Below the pieces are notes generated by a model. That model worked only from the letters and a program-made list of their open reading frames with translations. It did no database searches and was not told the DNA's origin. 64,000 nt of DNA from Klenkia soli (GTDB taxonomy: Bacteria; Actinomycetota; Actinomycetes; Mycobacteriales; Geodermatophilaceae), in contig NZ_FNIR01000002.1 of assembly GCF_900103975.1 (NCBI RefSeq), forward strand, positions 338,840 through 402,839. Direction: 5' to 3'. Below are positions 48,212-56,798 of the stretch, piece by piece. Each line of letters starts with the position of its first letter. Position 1 is the first letter of the stretch. A program made the translations under genes and the position numbers.

Positions 48212-48596
48212 CCCGGTGCAGGTCGAGCACCCGCTGCTGACCGCGGTCGCCCCGCTGCTGGCCCGGGTGGGCGGCGAGCTGGTCGACCCCGGCGCGCTGG
48301 CCGCCGACGACGTCCCGCTGGTGTGGGAGGGCCAGACGGTCGCGGGGGTGCGGTTCGGGGGTGCCGTCGAGACCGCGGCCGAACCGGCCGGCGACCTGGC
48401 CGGGCTGCTCGCCGCGCTGGCCGCCGAGCTGGGTGCGCCGCTGGCCGACCTGCCGCGCCCGCAGAAGCAGCGGGCGGTGCGCCTGCTCGAGGAGCGCGGG
48501 GCCTTCGCCTACCGCCGATCGGCCGAGACCGTGGCCGAGGCGCTGGGGGTCAGCCGGTTCACCGTCTACAACTACCTGAACCGCGAACGCTCCTGA
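48201..48596 (+). CDS. HTH regulator of the purine locus (YheO/DauR-like)
   Basis: A 131-residue protein. The C-terminal half carries a helix-turn-helix of the DauR/HTH_22 type: QKQRAVRLLEERGAFAYR and then SAETVAEALGVSRFTVYNYL. The N-terminal half (VWEGQTVAGVRFGG) resembles a shortened ligand-sensing domain. It lies between two near-identical operator copies that cover the promoters of the permease and of the urate operon, so it is the obvious controller, probably a repressor released by a purine or allantoin-type ligand. It overlaps the thiamine-binding protein gene by eleven bases. Confidence 0.78.
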   Translation: MTADPVQVEHPLLTAVAPLLARVGGELVDPGALAADDVPLVWEGQTVAGVRFGGAVETAAEPAGDLAGLLAALAAELGAPLADLPRPQKQRAVRLLEERGAFAYRRSAETVAEALGVSRFTVYNYLNRERS

Positions 48597-48600
48597 CCAG

Positions 48601-48622
48601 CTGTTTCAACAAACTGTTGACG
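48601..48622. promoter_or_regulatory. urate-locus operator B, over the uraD promoter
   Basis: The inverse of operator A with one mismatch in 22 bp (core TCAACA-AAC-TGTTGA). It ends in -35 TTGACG (48617-48622), followed after 18 bp by CACAGT (48641-48646). It starts five bases after the regulator stop. Confidence 0.75.
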
Positions 48623-48698
48623 TAACGCCGATCGGCCTGCCACAGTCTGCCGCGACGGGGAGTTGCCCCCGTCACACCCCAGACGAACGGAGGCCGGT

Positions 48699-49193
48699 GT
48701 GGACCTGCACGCCTTCGACACCGCCCCCGCGGCCGAGCTGACCCCGCTGCTGCTGGCCTGCTGCGACGTCCCCGCGTGGGCCGCCGCGGTCGCCGCCGGC
48801 CGGCCCTACGGCGACCTCGACGCCCTGCTGTCCGCCGCCGGCGCCGCCGCCGCGGGGTGGACCGCGGACGACGTCGACCGCGCCCTGGCCGCCCACCCGC
48901 GGATCGGCGAGACCGCCCACCGGGGCGGCCCCGAGGCCGCCTGGTCGGCCGCCGAGCAGGCCGCCGTCGACCCCGACGCCGCGGCCGCCGCCCGGCTGGC
49001 CGCCGGCAACCGGGCCTACGAGCAGCGCTTCGGCCGGGTGTTCCTGGTCTGCGCCACCGGCCGCACGGCACCCGAGGTGCTCGCCGAGCTCGACCGTCGG
49101 CTCACCGCCGACGACGAGACGGAGGCCGCGACCGTGGCCGCCGAGCTCACCGCCATCGCCCGCCTCCGGCTGACCCGGCTGGTGACGGCATGA
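48699..49193 (+). CDS. uraD: 2-oxo-4-hydroxy-4-carboxy-5-ureidoimidazoline decarboxylase
   Basis: A 164-residue decarboxylase that turns OHCU into (S)-allantoin, the last step from urate. The catalytic His-Pro appears as AAHPRIGETAHR near residue 65, and the Glu-Gln as SAAEQAAV; NRAYEQRFGRVFLVC is the usual core. It is complete, unlike the decarboxylase domain fused to the permease. GTG 48699 has GGAGG five bases upstream. The gene overlaps uraH by four bases, and the promoter upstream contains operator B. Confidence 0.93.
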   Translation: MDLHAFDTAPAAELTPLLLACCDVPAWAAAVAAGRPYGDLDALLSAAGAAAAGWTADDVDRALAAHPRIGETAHRGGPEAAWSAAEQAAVDPDAAAAARLAAGNRAYEQRFGRVFLVCATGRTAPEVLAELDRRLTADDETEAATVAAELTAIARLRLTRLVTA

Positions 49194-49495
49194 GCCGGGT
49201 GACCACGCACGTGCTGGACGCCGAGTGCGGCCGGCCGGCCGCGGGGATGCCGGTGCGGCTGGAGCGCCTGGACGGCGGGCGGGTGGCCGACCTGGTCACC
49301 GACGCCGACGGCCGGGCCGAGGTCCGCGACGTCGGGCCCGGTGACCTCCGGCTGGTCTTCGACACCCGCAGCTGGCGCGGCCCGCGCTTCCACCCCGAGG
49401 TCGCCGTGGCGTTCTCGGTCACCGACCCGGCAGCGCACACCCACGTGCCGCTGCTGCTGAGCCCGTTCGCCTACACCACCTACCGAGGGAGCTGA
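49190..49495 (+). CDS. uraH: 5-hydroxyisourate hydrolase
   Basis: A 101-residue transthyretin-related protein that hydrolyses 5-hydroxyisourate to OHCU. It opens THVLDAECGRPAAGMPV and ends YTTYRGS, the tetrapeptide YRGS that separates the enzyme from transthyretin; the FHPEV His and a central Arg are also present. The gene overlaps uraD by four bases and is followed after four bases by uricase, giving the classic urate order decarboxylase, hydrolase, uricase. No signal peptide, so it acts in the cytosol. Confidence 0.96.
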   Translation: MSRVTTHVLDAECGRPAAGMPVRLERLDGGRVADLVTDADGRAEVRDVGPGDLRLVFDTRSWRGPRFHPEVAVAFSVTDPAAHTHVPLLLSPFAYTTYRGS

Positions 49496-49499
49496 CACC

Positions 49500-50357
49500 G
49501 TGGCCATCACCCTGGGCCCCAACCAGTACGGCAAGGCCGAGAACCGGCTGGTGCGCATCCACCGCGACACCGCCCGGCACTCGATCCGCGACCTCAACGT
49601 CTCCTCGGCGCTGCGCGGCCGGTTCGACGCCGCGCACGTGCACGGCGACCAGCGCGACGTGCTGCCGACCGACACGCAGAAGAACACGGTGTTCGCGCTC
49701 GCCAAGCAGGTCGGGGTCGGTGCGCTGGAGGAGTACGGCACGGTGCTGGCCGACCACTTCCTCGCCCACGCCCCGGCCGCCGACGGTGCCCGGATCTCGA
49801 TCGAGGAGTACGGCTGGGAGCGGATCCCGGTCGACGGCGCCGGGCACGACCACTCGTTCGTCCGCGCCGGTCAGGGCATCCGCACCACGGTCGTGGACGT
49901 CGAGGGCCGCGGCGCCGACCGCCGGGCCACCGTGACCTCGGGCATCCGCGACCTGACCCTGCTCAAGTCCACCGGCTCCGAGTTCGCCGGCTTCCTGGTC
50001 GACGAGTACACGACGCTGGCCGAGACCCACGACCGGATCCTGGCCACCTCGCTGGTCGCCACCTGGCGCTACGCGCACACCGACGTCGACTGGGACAAGA
50101 CCCACGGCGCGGTGGTCGCCCTGCTGCTGCAGCGGTTCGCCGAGATCCACAGCCTCGCCCTCCAGCAGACCCTGTACGGGATGGGCACCGCGGTGCTCGA
50201 GGCGCACGACGAGATCGCCGAGATCAGCTTCTCCGCCCCCAACAAGCACCACTTCCTGGTCGACCTGTCGCCCTTCGGCATGGAGAACCCCGGTGAGGTG
50301 TTCGTCGCCGCCGACCGGCCCTACGGGCTGATCGAGGCCACCGTCACCCGCGACTGA
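49500..50357 (+). CDS. pucL: urate oxidase (uricase)
   Basis: A 285-residue cofactor-free urate oxidase that makes 5-hydroxyisourate and H2O2. GPNQYGKAENRLVRI carries the catalytic Lys, DTQKNTVFALAKQ the catalytic Thr, and FTAEIHSLALQQTLY (seen as FAEIHSLALQQTLYGM) the C-terminal domain; SAPNKHHFLVDL is the conserved active-site His segment. The length is typical. GTG 49500 is four bases after the uraH stop with GAGGGAG as ribosome binding site. A hairpin at 50379 separates it from the glyoxylate genes. Confidence 0.96.
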   Translation: MAITLGPNQYGKAENRLVRIHRDTARHSIRDLNVSSALRGRFDAAHVHGDQRDVLPTDTQKNTVFALAKQVGVGALEEYGTVLADHFLAHAPAADGARISIEEYGWERIPVDGAGHDHSFVRAGQGIRTTVVDVEGRGADRRATVTSGIRDLTLLKSTGSEFAGFLVDEYTTLAETHDRILATSLVATWRYAHTDVDWDKTHGAVVALLLQRFAEIHSLALQQTLYGMGTAVLEAHDEIAEISFSAPNKHHFLVDLSPFGMENPGEVFVAADRPYGLIEATVTRD

Positions 50358-50378
50358 CCCACCCCGCCCGGCACCCGG

Positions 50379-50399
50379 GGGACCACCGCGCGTGGTCCC
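50379..50399 (+). terminator. hairpin between uricase and glyoxylate genes
   Basis: GGGACCAC (50379-50386) and GTGGTCCC (50392-50399) with a five-base loop, 21 bases after the uricase stop. It may lower transcription of the downstream genes or process the mRNA. Confidence 0.45.
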
Positions 50400-50438
50400 G
50401 CGGCGATGCCGCACGCCCTGATGAGGAGGAGATTCCCC

Positions 50439-51245
50439 ATGCGCTACGCCGTCAACTGCTCGCTGCTGTTCACCGAGGTCCCGCTGCTCGAGCGCCCGGC
50501 CGCGGCCGCCGACGCCGGGTTCACCGCCGTCGAGTTCTGGTGGCCGTTCGCCACGTCCGTGCCCTCCGACGCCGAGGTGGACCGGTTCGTCACCGCCGTC
50601 GGCGACGCCGGCGTGCAGCTGGTCGGGCTGAACGTCGCCGCCGGCGACATGCCGGCCGGCGACCGCGGCCTGGTCTCCTGGCCCGGTCGGGAGACCGAGT
50701 TCGCCGACACCGTCGCGGTGATCGTCGGCATCGGCGAGCGCACGGGCTGCCGGGCGTTCAACGCCCTCTACGGCAACCGGCTCGACGGCGTCGACCCCCA
50801 GGCGCAGGACGACCTCGGCGCGGCCAACCTCGCGCTCGTCGCGGAGGCGGTCGCCGCGATCGACGGCACCGTGCTGCTGGAGCCGGTCAGCGGCGCCCCG
50901 GCCTACCCGCTGTGCACGGCGGCCGACGTGCTCGCCGTCCTCGACCGGGTGGGCGCCCCGAACACGGGGCTGCTCGCCGACCTCTACCACCTGGCCGTCA
51001 ACGGGGACGACGTCGACGCCGTCCTCGCCGCTCACGCCGACCGGATCGCGCACGTGCAGGTCGCCGACGCCCCCGGCCGCGGCGAGCCCGGCACCGGCGA
51101 GCTGCCGCTGGCCCGGCAGCTCGACGCGCTCGCCGACCGCGGCTACGCCGGCTGGGTCGCGCTCGAGTACAAGCCCGCCACCACCACGACCGAGGGCCTG
51201 GCCTGGCTGCCGCGCGAGCAGCGCGCCGCCGTCCAGCCCGCCTGA
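50439..51245 (+). CDS. hyi: hydroxypyruvate isomerase
   Basis: A 268-residue TIM-barrel isomerase of the Hyi type, interconverting hydroxypyruvate and tartronate semialdehyde. It begins MRYAVNCSLLFTEVPLLERP, and has FTAVEFWWPF, LLEPVSGAPAYPL, GLLADLYHLAVNGDD (metal ligands) and WVALEYKP, the usual xylose-isomerase-like metal site. GAGGAGGAG lies eight bases before ATG 50439. It sits directly before glxR and gcl, so it belongs to the glycerate branch that uses the glyoxylate made from purines. Confidence 0.93.
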   Translation: MRYAVNCSLLFTEVPLLERPAAAADAGFTAVEFWWPFATSVPSDAEVDRFVTAVGDAGVQLVGLNVAAGDMPAGDRGLVSWPGRETEFADTVAVIVGIGERTGCRAFNALYGNRLDGVDPQAQDDLGAANLALVAEAVAAIDGTVLLEPVSGAPAYPLCTAADVLAVLDRVGAPNTGLLADLYHLAVNGDDVDAVLAAHADRIAHVQVADAPGRGEPGTGELPLARQLDALADRGYAGWVALEYKPATTTTEGLAWLPREQRAAVQPA

Positions 51246-51270
51246 CCACCCCCAGAAGAGAGGCACCTCC

Positions 51271-52155
51271 ATGACCACCATCGCGTTCATCGGGCTCGGC
51301 ATCATGGGCAGCCCGATGTCGGTGCACCTGGCCACGGCCGGGCACGACGTCGTCGGGTTCAACCTGACCCCCGACCGGTACGGCCCGCTGCTGGCCGCCG
51401 GCGGCCAAGTCGCCGGCTCGATCGGCGAGGCCGTCGCGGAGGCCGAGGTGGTCTGCGTGATGGTGCCGGACTCCCCCGACGTGCAGGCCGTCCTGCTCGG
51501 CGACGGCGGGGTGTTCGACGCAGCCAAGCCCGGCACGCTGGTCGTCGACTTCTCCAGCATCCGGCCCGACGTCGCCGCGGCCCTGCACGCCGACGCCACC
51601 GAGCGCGGGTTCCGGCTGGTCGACGCCCCGGTCTCCGGCGGCGAGGCCGGTGCGGTCGCCGCGACCCTGTCGATCATGGTCGGCGGCACGACGGAGGACG
51701 TCGCCGCCGCGCAGCCGCTGCTGGACGTCGTGGGCGGCACCGTCGTGCACGTGGGCCCGCCCGGCTCGGGCCAGACCGTGAAGGCCGCGAACCAGCTGAT
51801 CGTGGCCGCGCACCTTCAGGTGCTGGCCGAGGCCGTGGTCTTCCTGGAGGCCTACGGCGTCGACCTCGAGGCCGCGCTCACCGTGCTCGGCGGCGGGCTG
51901 GCCGGCTCGGCGGTGCTGCAGCAGAAGCGCACCAAGGTGCTGACCGGCGACTTCGCCCCCGGCTTCCGGATCGACCTGCACCACAAGGACCTCGGCATCG
52001 TCACCGCCGCTGCCCGCGAGGCCGGCGTCGTCGTCCCGCTCGGCGGCCAGCTCGCCCAGCTCATGGCCGCCGCCCGGGCCAACGGGGACGGGGGCCTGGA
52101 CCACTCCGCGCTGCTCCGCGGCGTCCAGCGGCTGTCCGGCCGCCCCGTCAGCTGA
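51271..52155 (+). CDS. glxR: 2-hydroxy-3-oxopropionate reductase
   Basis: A 294-residue NAD-dependent beta-hydroxyacid dehydrogenase that reduces tartronate semialdehyde to glycerate. It opens [18 protein letters not shown] (GxGxxG), and has the substrate motif [12 protein letters not shown], the catalytic Lys segment [11 protein letters not shown] and the helical domain ending HKDLGIV. ATG 51271 has AGAGAGG upstream. It lies between hyi and gcl in the same operon. Confidence 0.94.
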   Translation: MTTIAFIGLGIMGSPMSVHLATAGHDVVGFNLTPDRYGPLLAAGGQVAGSIGEAVAEAEVVCVMVPDSPDVQAVLLGDGGVFDAAKPGTLVVDFSSIRPDVAAALHADATERGFRLVDAPVSGGEAGAVAATLSIMVGGTTEDVAAAQPLLDVVGGTVVHVGPPGSGQTVKAANQLIVAAHLQVLAEAVVFLEAYGVDLEAALTVLGGGLAGSAVLQQKRTKVLTGDFAPGFRIDLHHKDLGIVTAAAREAGVVVPLGGQLAQLMAAARANGDGGLDHSALLRGVQRLSGRPVS

Positions 52156-52195
52156 CCCACCCCAGCCTCATCCGTCGCCACAGAGGAGACCTGCC

Positions 52196-53998
52196 ATGCC
52201 GAAGATGACCGCCGCCCGCGCCGCCGTCGAGATCCTGCTCAAGGAGGGCACGAGCCACGTGTTCGGCCTGCCCGGCGCCGCGATCAACCCCTTCTACGCC
52301 GCCATGCGCGCCTCGGGGGAGCTCACCCACGTGCTCGCCCGGCACGTCGAGGGCGCCTCGCACATGGCCGAGGGCTACACCCGGGCCGTCGCCGGCAACA
52401 TCGGCGTCTGCGTCGGCACCTCCGGCCCAGCCGGCACCGACATGGTCACCGGCCTGTACTCGGCGATCGCCGACTCCATCCCGATCCTGTGCATCACCGG
52501 CCAGGCCCCGGTCGCCCGGCTGCACAAGGAGGACTTCCAGGCGGTCGACATCACCTCCGTCGTGGGTCCGGTGACGAAATGGGCGACCACGGTGCTGGAG
52601 GCCGCCCAGGTGCCCGGCGCGTTCCAGAAGGCCTTCCAGGTCATGCGCTCGGGCCGGCCGGGGCCGGTGCTGGTCGACCTGCCGATCGACGTCCAGCTGA
52701 CCGAGATCGAGTTCGACCCCGACCTCTACGAGCCGCTGCCGGTGGTGGCCCCGGCCGCCACCCGCGCCCAGGCGGAGCGGGCGCTGGCGATGCTGTGCGC
52801 CGCCGAGCGCCCGCTGCTGGTGGCCGGCGGCGGCATCATCAACGCCGACGCCGCCGACCTGCTGGTCGAGTTCGCCGAGCTGACCGGGGTGCCCGTCGTC
52901 CCGACGCTGATGGGCTGGGGCACGATCCCCGACGACCACCCGCTCATGGCCGGCATGGTCGGCCTGCAGACCAGCCACCGGTACGGCAACGCCACGATGC
53001 TCGAGTCGGACTTCGTGCTCGGCATCGGCAACCGGTGGGCCAACCGGCACACCGGCGGGCTGGACACCTACACCCGCGGCCGCACCTTCGTGCACGTCGA
53101 CATCGAGCCCACCCAGATCGGCCGGGTGTTCGCCCCCGACTACGGCATCGTCTCCGACGCCGGGGCCGCGCTGCGCATGTTCGTCGAGGTGGCCCGCGAC
53201 CTGGCCGCGGCCGGGCAGCTGCCCGACCGCGGGGAGTGGGCCGAGTCCTGCCGGCACCGCCGCCGCACCATGCAGCGGCGCACCGACTTCGACGCCGTCC
53301 CGGTCAAGCCGCAGCGGGTCTACCAGGAGATGAACCGGACCTTCGGGCCGGACACCACCTACGTGTCGACCATCGGGCTCTCGCAGATCCAGGGCGCGCA
53401 GCTGCTGCACGTCTACGGCCCGCGGCAGTGGATCAACGCCGGCCAGGCCGGCCCGCTGGGCTGGACCGTGCCGGCCACCCTCGGGGTCGCCACCGCCCGG
53501 CCGGACGCCACCGTGGTCGCGCTCAGCGGCGACTACGACTTCCAGTTCATGGTCGAGGAGCTGGCCGTGGGCGCGCAGTTCCAGATCCCCTACGTGCACG
53601 TGCTGGTCAACAACGCCTACCTCGGGTTGATCCGGCAGGCCCAGCGCGGGTTCGACATGGACTTCTGCGTGCAGCTCTCGTTCGAGAACATCAACAGCCC
53701 CGAGGTCGGCGGCTACGGCGTCGACCACGTCAAGGTCGTCGAGGGCCTGGGCTGCAAGGCGCTGCGGGTCACCGAACCCGACGAGATCGGCCCTGCGCTG
53801 GAGCAGGCGCAGAAGCTGGCCGTCGAGTTCCGGGTGCCGGTCGTGGTCGAGGTCGTGCTGGAGCGGGTCACCAACGTCTCCATGGGCACCGAGATCGACA
53901 ACGTGGTCGAGTTCGAGGAGCTGGCCTCGCGCGGGGATCACGCCCCCACCGCGGTGCTCTCCCTGGACGACCTCGCCGAGCTCCAGCCCCTGGACTGA
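52196..53998 (+). CDS. gcl: glyoxylate carboligase
   Basis: A 600-residue thiamine-diphosphate enzyme that joins two glyoxylates to tartronate semialdehyde and CO2. The N-terminal active site reads [19 protein letters not shown]: Val takes the place of the usual catalytic Glu, a trait of this enzyme. The C-terminal ThDP motif is [12 protein letters not shown] to [12 protein letters not shown] (GDY/F ... NN). It also has the FAD-like middle domain of the acetolactate synthase family. It overlaps nothing but is followed after two bases by glycerate kinase. Confidence 0.96.
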   Translation: MPKMTAARAAVEILLKEGTSHVFGLPGAAINPFYAAMRASGELTHVLARHVEGASHMAEGYTRAVAGNIGVCVGTSGPAGTDMVTGLYSAIADSIPILCITGQAPVARLHKEDFQAVDITSVVGPVTKWATTVLEAAQVPGAFQKAFQVMRSGRPGPVLVDLPIDVQLTEIEFDPDLYEPLPVVAPAATRAQAERALAMLCAAERPLLVAGGGIINADAADLLVEFAELTGVPVVPTLMGWGTIPDDHPLMAGMVGLQTSHRYGNATMLESDFVLGIGNRWANRHTGGLDTYTRGRTFVHVDIEPTQIGRVFAPDYGIVSDAGAALRMFVEVARDLAAAGQLPDRGEWAESCRHRRRTMQRRTDFDAVPVKPQRVYQEMNRTFGPDTTYVSTIGLSQIQGAQLLHVYGPRQWINAGQAGPLGWTVPATLGVATARPDATVVALSGDYDFQFMVEELAVGAQFQIPYVHVLVNNAYLGLIRQAQRGFDMDFCVQLSFENINSPEVGGYGVDHVKVVEGLGCKALRVTEPDEIGPALEQAQKLAVEFRVPVVVEVVLERVTNVSMGTEIDNVVEFEELASRGDHAPTAVLSLDDLAELQPLD

Positions 53999-54000
53999 CG

Positions 54001-55473
54001 GTGAAGGTCGTCCTGGCGCCGGACAAGTTCAAGGGCACGTTGACCGCGGCGGAGGTCGCGGCGGCGGTGGTGGCCGGGCTGCCGGCCAGCACCGACGTGG
54101 TGCAGCTGCCGGTCGCCGACGGCGGCGAGGGGACGGCGGCCGCCGCACTGGCCGCCGGGGCGGTGGCCCGCACCGTGCGGGTCACCGGCCCGACCGGCGA
54201 ACCGGTGGACGCCGTGCTGGCCCTGCTCGGCGACACCGCGGTGGTGGAGCTGGCCGGCGCCTCCGGGCTGGCCGTGCTGCCCGGCGGCGTGCCCGCCGCG
54301 CAGACGGCGACCTCGGCCGGCACCGGCGAGCTCGTCCGGGCCGCCCTGGACGCCGGGTGCACCCGCATCGTGCTCGGCGTCGGCGGCAGCGCCTGCACCG
54401 ACGGCGGCGCGGGCCTGCTCACCGCCCTCGGCGCCCGGCTGACCGACGCGGCCGGCGCCGACCTCCCCCCGGGCGGTGCGGCGCTGGTCCGGCTGCACGC
54501 GGTCGACCTCGCCGGCCTGGACCCCCGGCTGGCCGGCACCGAGGTGGTGCTGGCCACCGACGTGGACAACCCGCTGCTCGGCCCCACCGGCGCGGCCGCG
54601 GTCTACGGGCCGCAGAAGGGCGCCGACCCGGACGACGTCGTCGCGCTGGAGGCCGGGCTGGCGCGGTGGGCGGCGGTGCTGGGCGGTGACCCGGACGTCC
54701 CCGGTGCGGGCGCGGCGGGCGGGGTCGGGTTCGGCGCGCTGGCCGTGCTCGGCGCCGTCCGCCGGCCCGGCATCGACGTCGTCCTCGACCTGGTCGGCTT
54801 CGACGCCGCGTTGGCCGGGGCCGACCTGGTGGTCACCGGCGAGGGCTCGCTGGACGAGCAGACCCTCCACGGCAAGGCCCCCGCCGGGGTGGCTGCCCGG
54901 GCGCGCGCGGCCGGCGTCCCCGTGGTCGCCGTCGCCGGGCGATGCCTGCTCGATGCCGAGCAGCTGCGCGCCGCCGGGTTCCGGGCCGTGTTCGCCCTGG
55001 CCGACCTCGACCCCGACCGCTGCACCACCCACCCCGCCGAGCTGCTGGCCCGGCTGGCTCCCCGACTGATCCGAGAGGCAGGACCGATGAGCACCATCCC
55101 GCTGTTCGTCAACGGCGAGGGCATGCGCGGCGGCTCGGTGCACCCGAGCATCGCCGGCCACCCCTTCCTGGGCGAGGCCGCCACCGCGCCGCGCTACCGC
55201 TTCTACTCCGTCGGCGACCGGTTCCCCGCGCTGTGGCCGGTCGAGGAGGGCGGGGTCGGCGTCCCCGGCGAGCTGTACGACGTGCCGCTCACCGTCATCC
55301 GGGACGCGTTCATCCCGGCCGAGCCCCCCGAGCTGGAGCTCAGCGTGATCGAGCTGGCCGACGGCTCGGCGGCGCTGGCCGTCGTGCTGCGGGAGGCCGA
55401 GCTGGGCTCGCCGGAGCTGGTCGACATCTCGGCCGCCGGCGGCTGGCGGGAGCACCGCGGGGCGGCGGGGTGA
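54001..55473 (+). CDS. glxK: glycerate kinase fused in frame to an allophanate-hydrolase-C-terminal-like domain
   Basis: A 490-residue frame. Residues 1-360 are a GlxK-type glycerate kinase (VKVVLAPDKFKGTLTAAEVA, VADGGEGTAAAA, GVGGSACTDGGAGLL, VVTGEGSLDEQTLHGKAP), which makes phosphoglycerate. Residues 361-490 start MSTIPLFVNGEGMRGGSVH and match the gamma-glutamylcyclotransferase-like domain found at the end of allophanate hydrolase. No stop lies between them; a ribosome-binding-like GAGAGG precedes the inner ATG 55087. Separate genes are expected in relatives, so this could be a true fusion, a lost stop codon, or a frame error in the assembly. Internal initiation at 55087 is also possible. 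Confidence 0.88.
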   Translation: MKVVLAPDKFKGTLTAAEVAAAVVAGLPASTDVVQLPVADGGEGTAAAALAAGAVARTVRVTGPTGEPVDAVLALLGDTAVVELAGASGLAVLPGGVPAAQTATSAGTGELVRAALDAGCTRIVLGVGGSACTDGGAGLLTALGARLTDAAGADLPPGGAALVRLHAVDLAGLDPRLAGTEVVLATDVDNPLLGPTGAAAVYGPQKGADPDDVVALEAGLARWAAVLGGDPDVPGAGAAGGVGFGALAVLGAVRRPGIDVVLDLVGFDAALAGADLVVTGEGSLDEQTLHGKAPAGVAARARAAGVPVVAVAGRCLLDAEQLRAAGFRAVFALADLDPDRCTTHPAELLARLAPRLIREAGPMSTIPLFVNGEGMRGGSVHPSIAGHPFLGEAATAPRYRFYSVGDRFPALWPVEEGGVGVPGELYDVPLTVIRDAFIPAEPPELELSVIELADGSAALAVVLREAELGSPELVDISAAGGWREHRGAAG

Positions 55474-56798
55474 GCGGGTTCGAGGTCGTCGTCCGGGCGG
55501 CCCGGGCGATCACGCCCGAGGGGGAGCGGTCCGTGGACGTGGGCATCCGGGACGGCCGGATCGCCGCCGTCGAACCGGGTGGGCTGACCGGTGACCGGCT
55601 GGTCGTGCTGGCCGCCGACGAGGTGCTGCTGCCCGGCCTGGTCGACACCCACGTGCACGTCGACGAACCCGGCCGCACCGAGTGGGAGGGCTTCGCCTCG
55701 GCCACCCGGGCCGCCGCGGCCGGCGGGGTCACGACCGTGCTGGACATGCCGCTCAACAGCATCCCGCCGACCGTCGACGTGCCGGCGCTCCGGGTCAAGC
55801 AGGCGTCGGCGGGGAGCCGGTGCGCCGTCGACGTCGGCTTCTGGGGCGGCGCGGTGCCGGGCAACCTGGCCGACGTCGAGCCGCTGCACGCGGCCGGGGT
55901 GTTCGGGTTCAAGTGCTTCCTGCTCGACAGCGGGGTGCCGGAGTTCCCGCCGCTGACGGTCGCGGGGCTGACCGCCCAGCTGCGGACGGCGGCCCGGTTC
56001 GGCGGGCTGACCATCGTGCACGCCGAGGACGCCGACACCATCGCCGGTGCGCCCGCGGCGTCCGGTCCGGACCACGCCGGGTTCCTGCGGTCCCGGCCCG
56101 ACGCGGCCGAGGCGCGTGCGGTCGCCGCGGTGGTGGCCGCCGTGCGGGAGACCGGGGCGCGGGCGCACGTGCTGCACGTGTCCAGCGCCGACGTGCTGCC
56201 GCTGCTGCGGGACGCCCGCGCCGAGGGCCTGCCGATCACCGCCGAGACCTGCCCGCACTACCTGTTCTTCGACGCCGCGGAGGTGCCGGCCGGCGACACC
56301 GCGGTCAAGTGCTGCCCGCCGGTCCGCGGCGCCGCCAACCGCGAGCAGCTGTGGGCCGCGCTGGCCGAGGGCGTGCTGGACTGCGTGGTCACCGACCACT
56401 CGCCGAGCACCCCCGAGCTCAAGGGCACCGGCGACTTCGGGACGGCGTGGGGCGGCATCAGCTCGCTGCAGCTGGGCCTGCCCGCCGTCTGGACCCGGGC
56501 CCGCGAGCGGGGCCACGACCTGGCCGACGTCGTGGGCTGGATGGCCACCGCCACCGCCGGGCTGGTCGGCCTGGACACCAAGGGTGCGCTGGCCGTGGGC
56601 AAGGACGCCGACCTGTGCGTGCTGGCCCCCGACGCGACCTTCGTCGTCGACCCCGGCGCCCTGCACCACCGGCACCCGGTGACCCCCTACGCCGGGCACG
56701 AGCTCACCGGCGTCGTGCGCAGCACCTGGCTGCGCGGCGCACCGATCGACCTGGCCGCCCCGCCCCGGGGCCGGCTGCTGACCCGAGGAGAGGCATGA
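55470..56798 (+). CDS. allB: allantoinase
   Basis: A 442-residue amidohydrolase that opens the allantoin ring to allantoate. LPGLVDTHVHVDEPGRTEWEG (metal His pair), FGFKCFLLDSGVPEFP with the carboxylated Lys, VHAEDADTI (metal His), VLHVSSADVLPLLRDA and VTDHSPSTPELK (metal Asp) are all present. It overlaps the stop of the kinase fusion by four bases and is followed by allantoicase, with which it overlaps by four, so the last four genes of the operon are tightly coupled. Confidence 0.95.
   Translation: MSGFEVVVRAARAITPEGERSVDVGIRDGRIAAVEPGGLTGDRLVVLAADEVLLPGLVDTHVHVDEPGRTEWEGFASATRAAAAGGVTTVLDMPLNSIPPTVDVPALRVKQASAGSRCAVDVGFWGGAVPGNLADVEPLHAAGVFGFKCFLLDSGVPEFPPLTVAGLTAQLRTAARFGGLTIVHAEDADTIAGAPAASGPDHAGFLRSRPDAAEARAVAAVVAAVRETGARAHVLHVSSADVLPLLRDARAEGLPITAETCPHYLFFDAAEVPAGDTAVKCCPPVRGAANREQLWAALAEGVLDCVVTDHSPSTPELKGTGDFGTAWGGISSLQLGLPAVWTRARERGHDLADVVGWMATATAGLVGLDTKGALAVGKDADLCVLAPDATFVVDPGALHHRHPVTPYAGHELTGVVRSTWLRGAPIDLAAPPRGRLLTRGEA

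Noticed and set aside
55077..55086. A stop codon of glycerate kinase before the inner ATG
   Set aside because: The TGA visible in this stretch is out of the kinase frame, so the frame stays open; recorded as a fusion instead.
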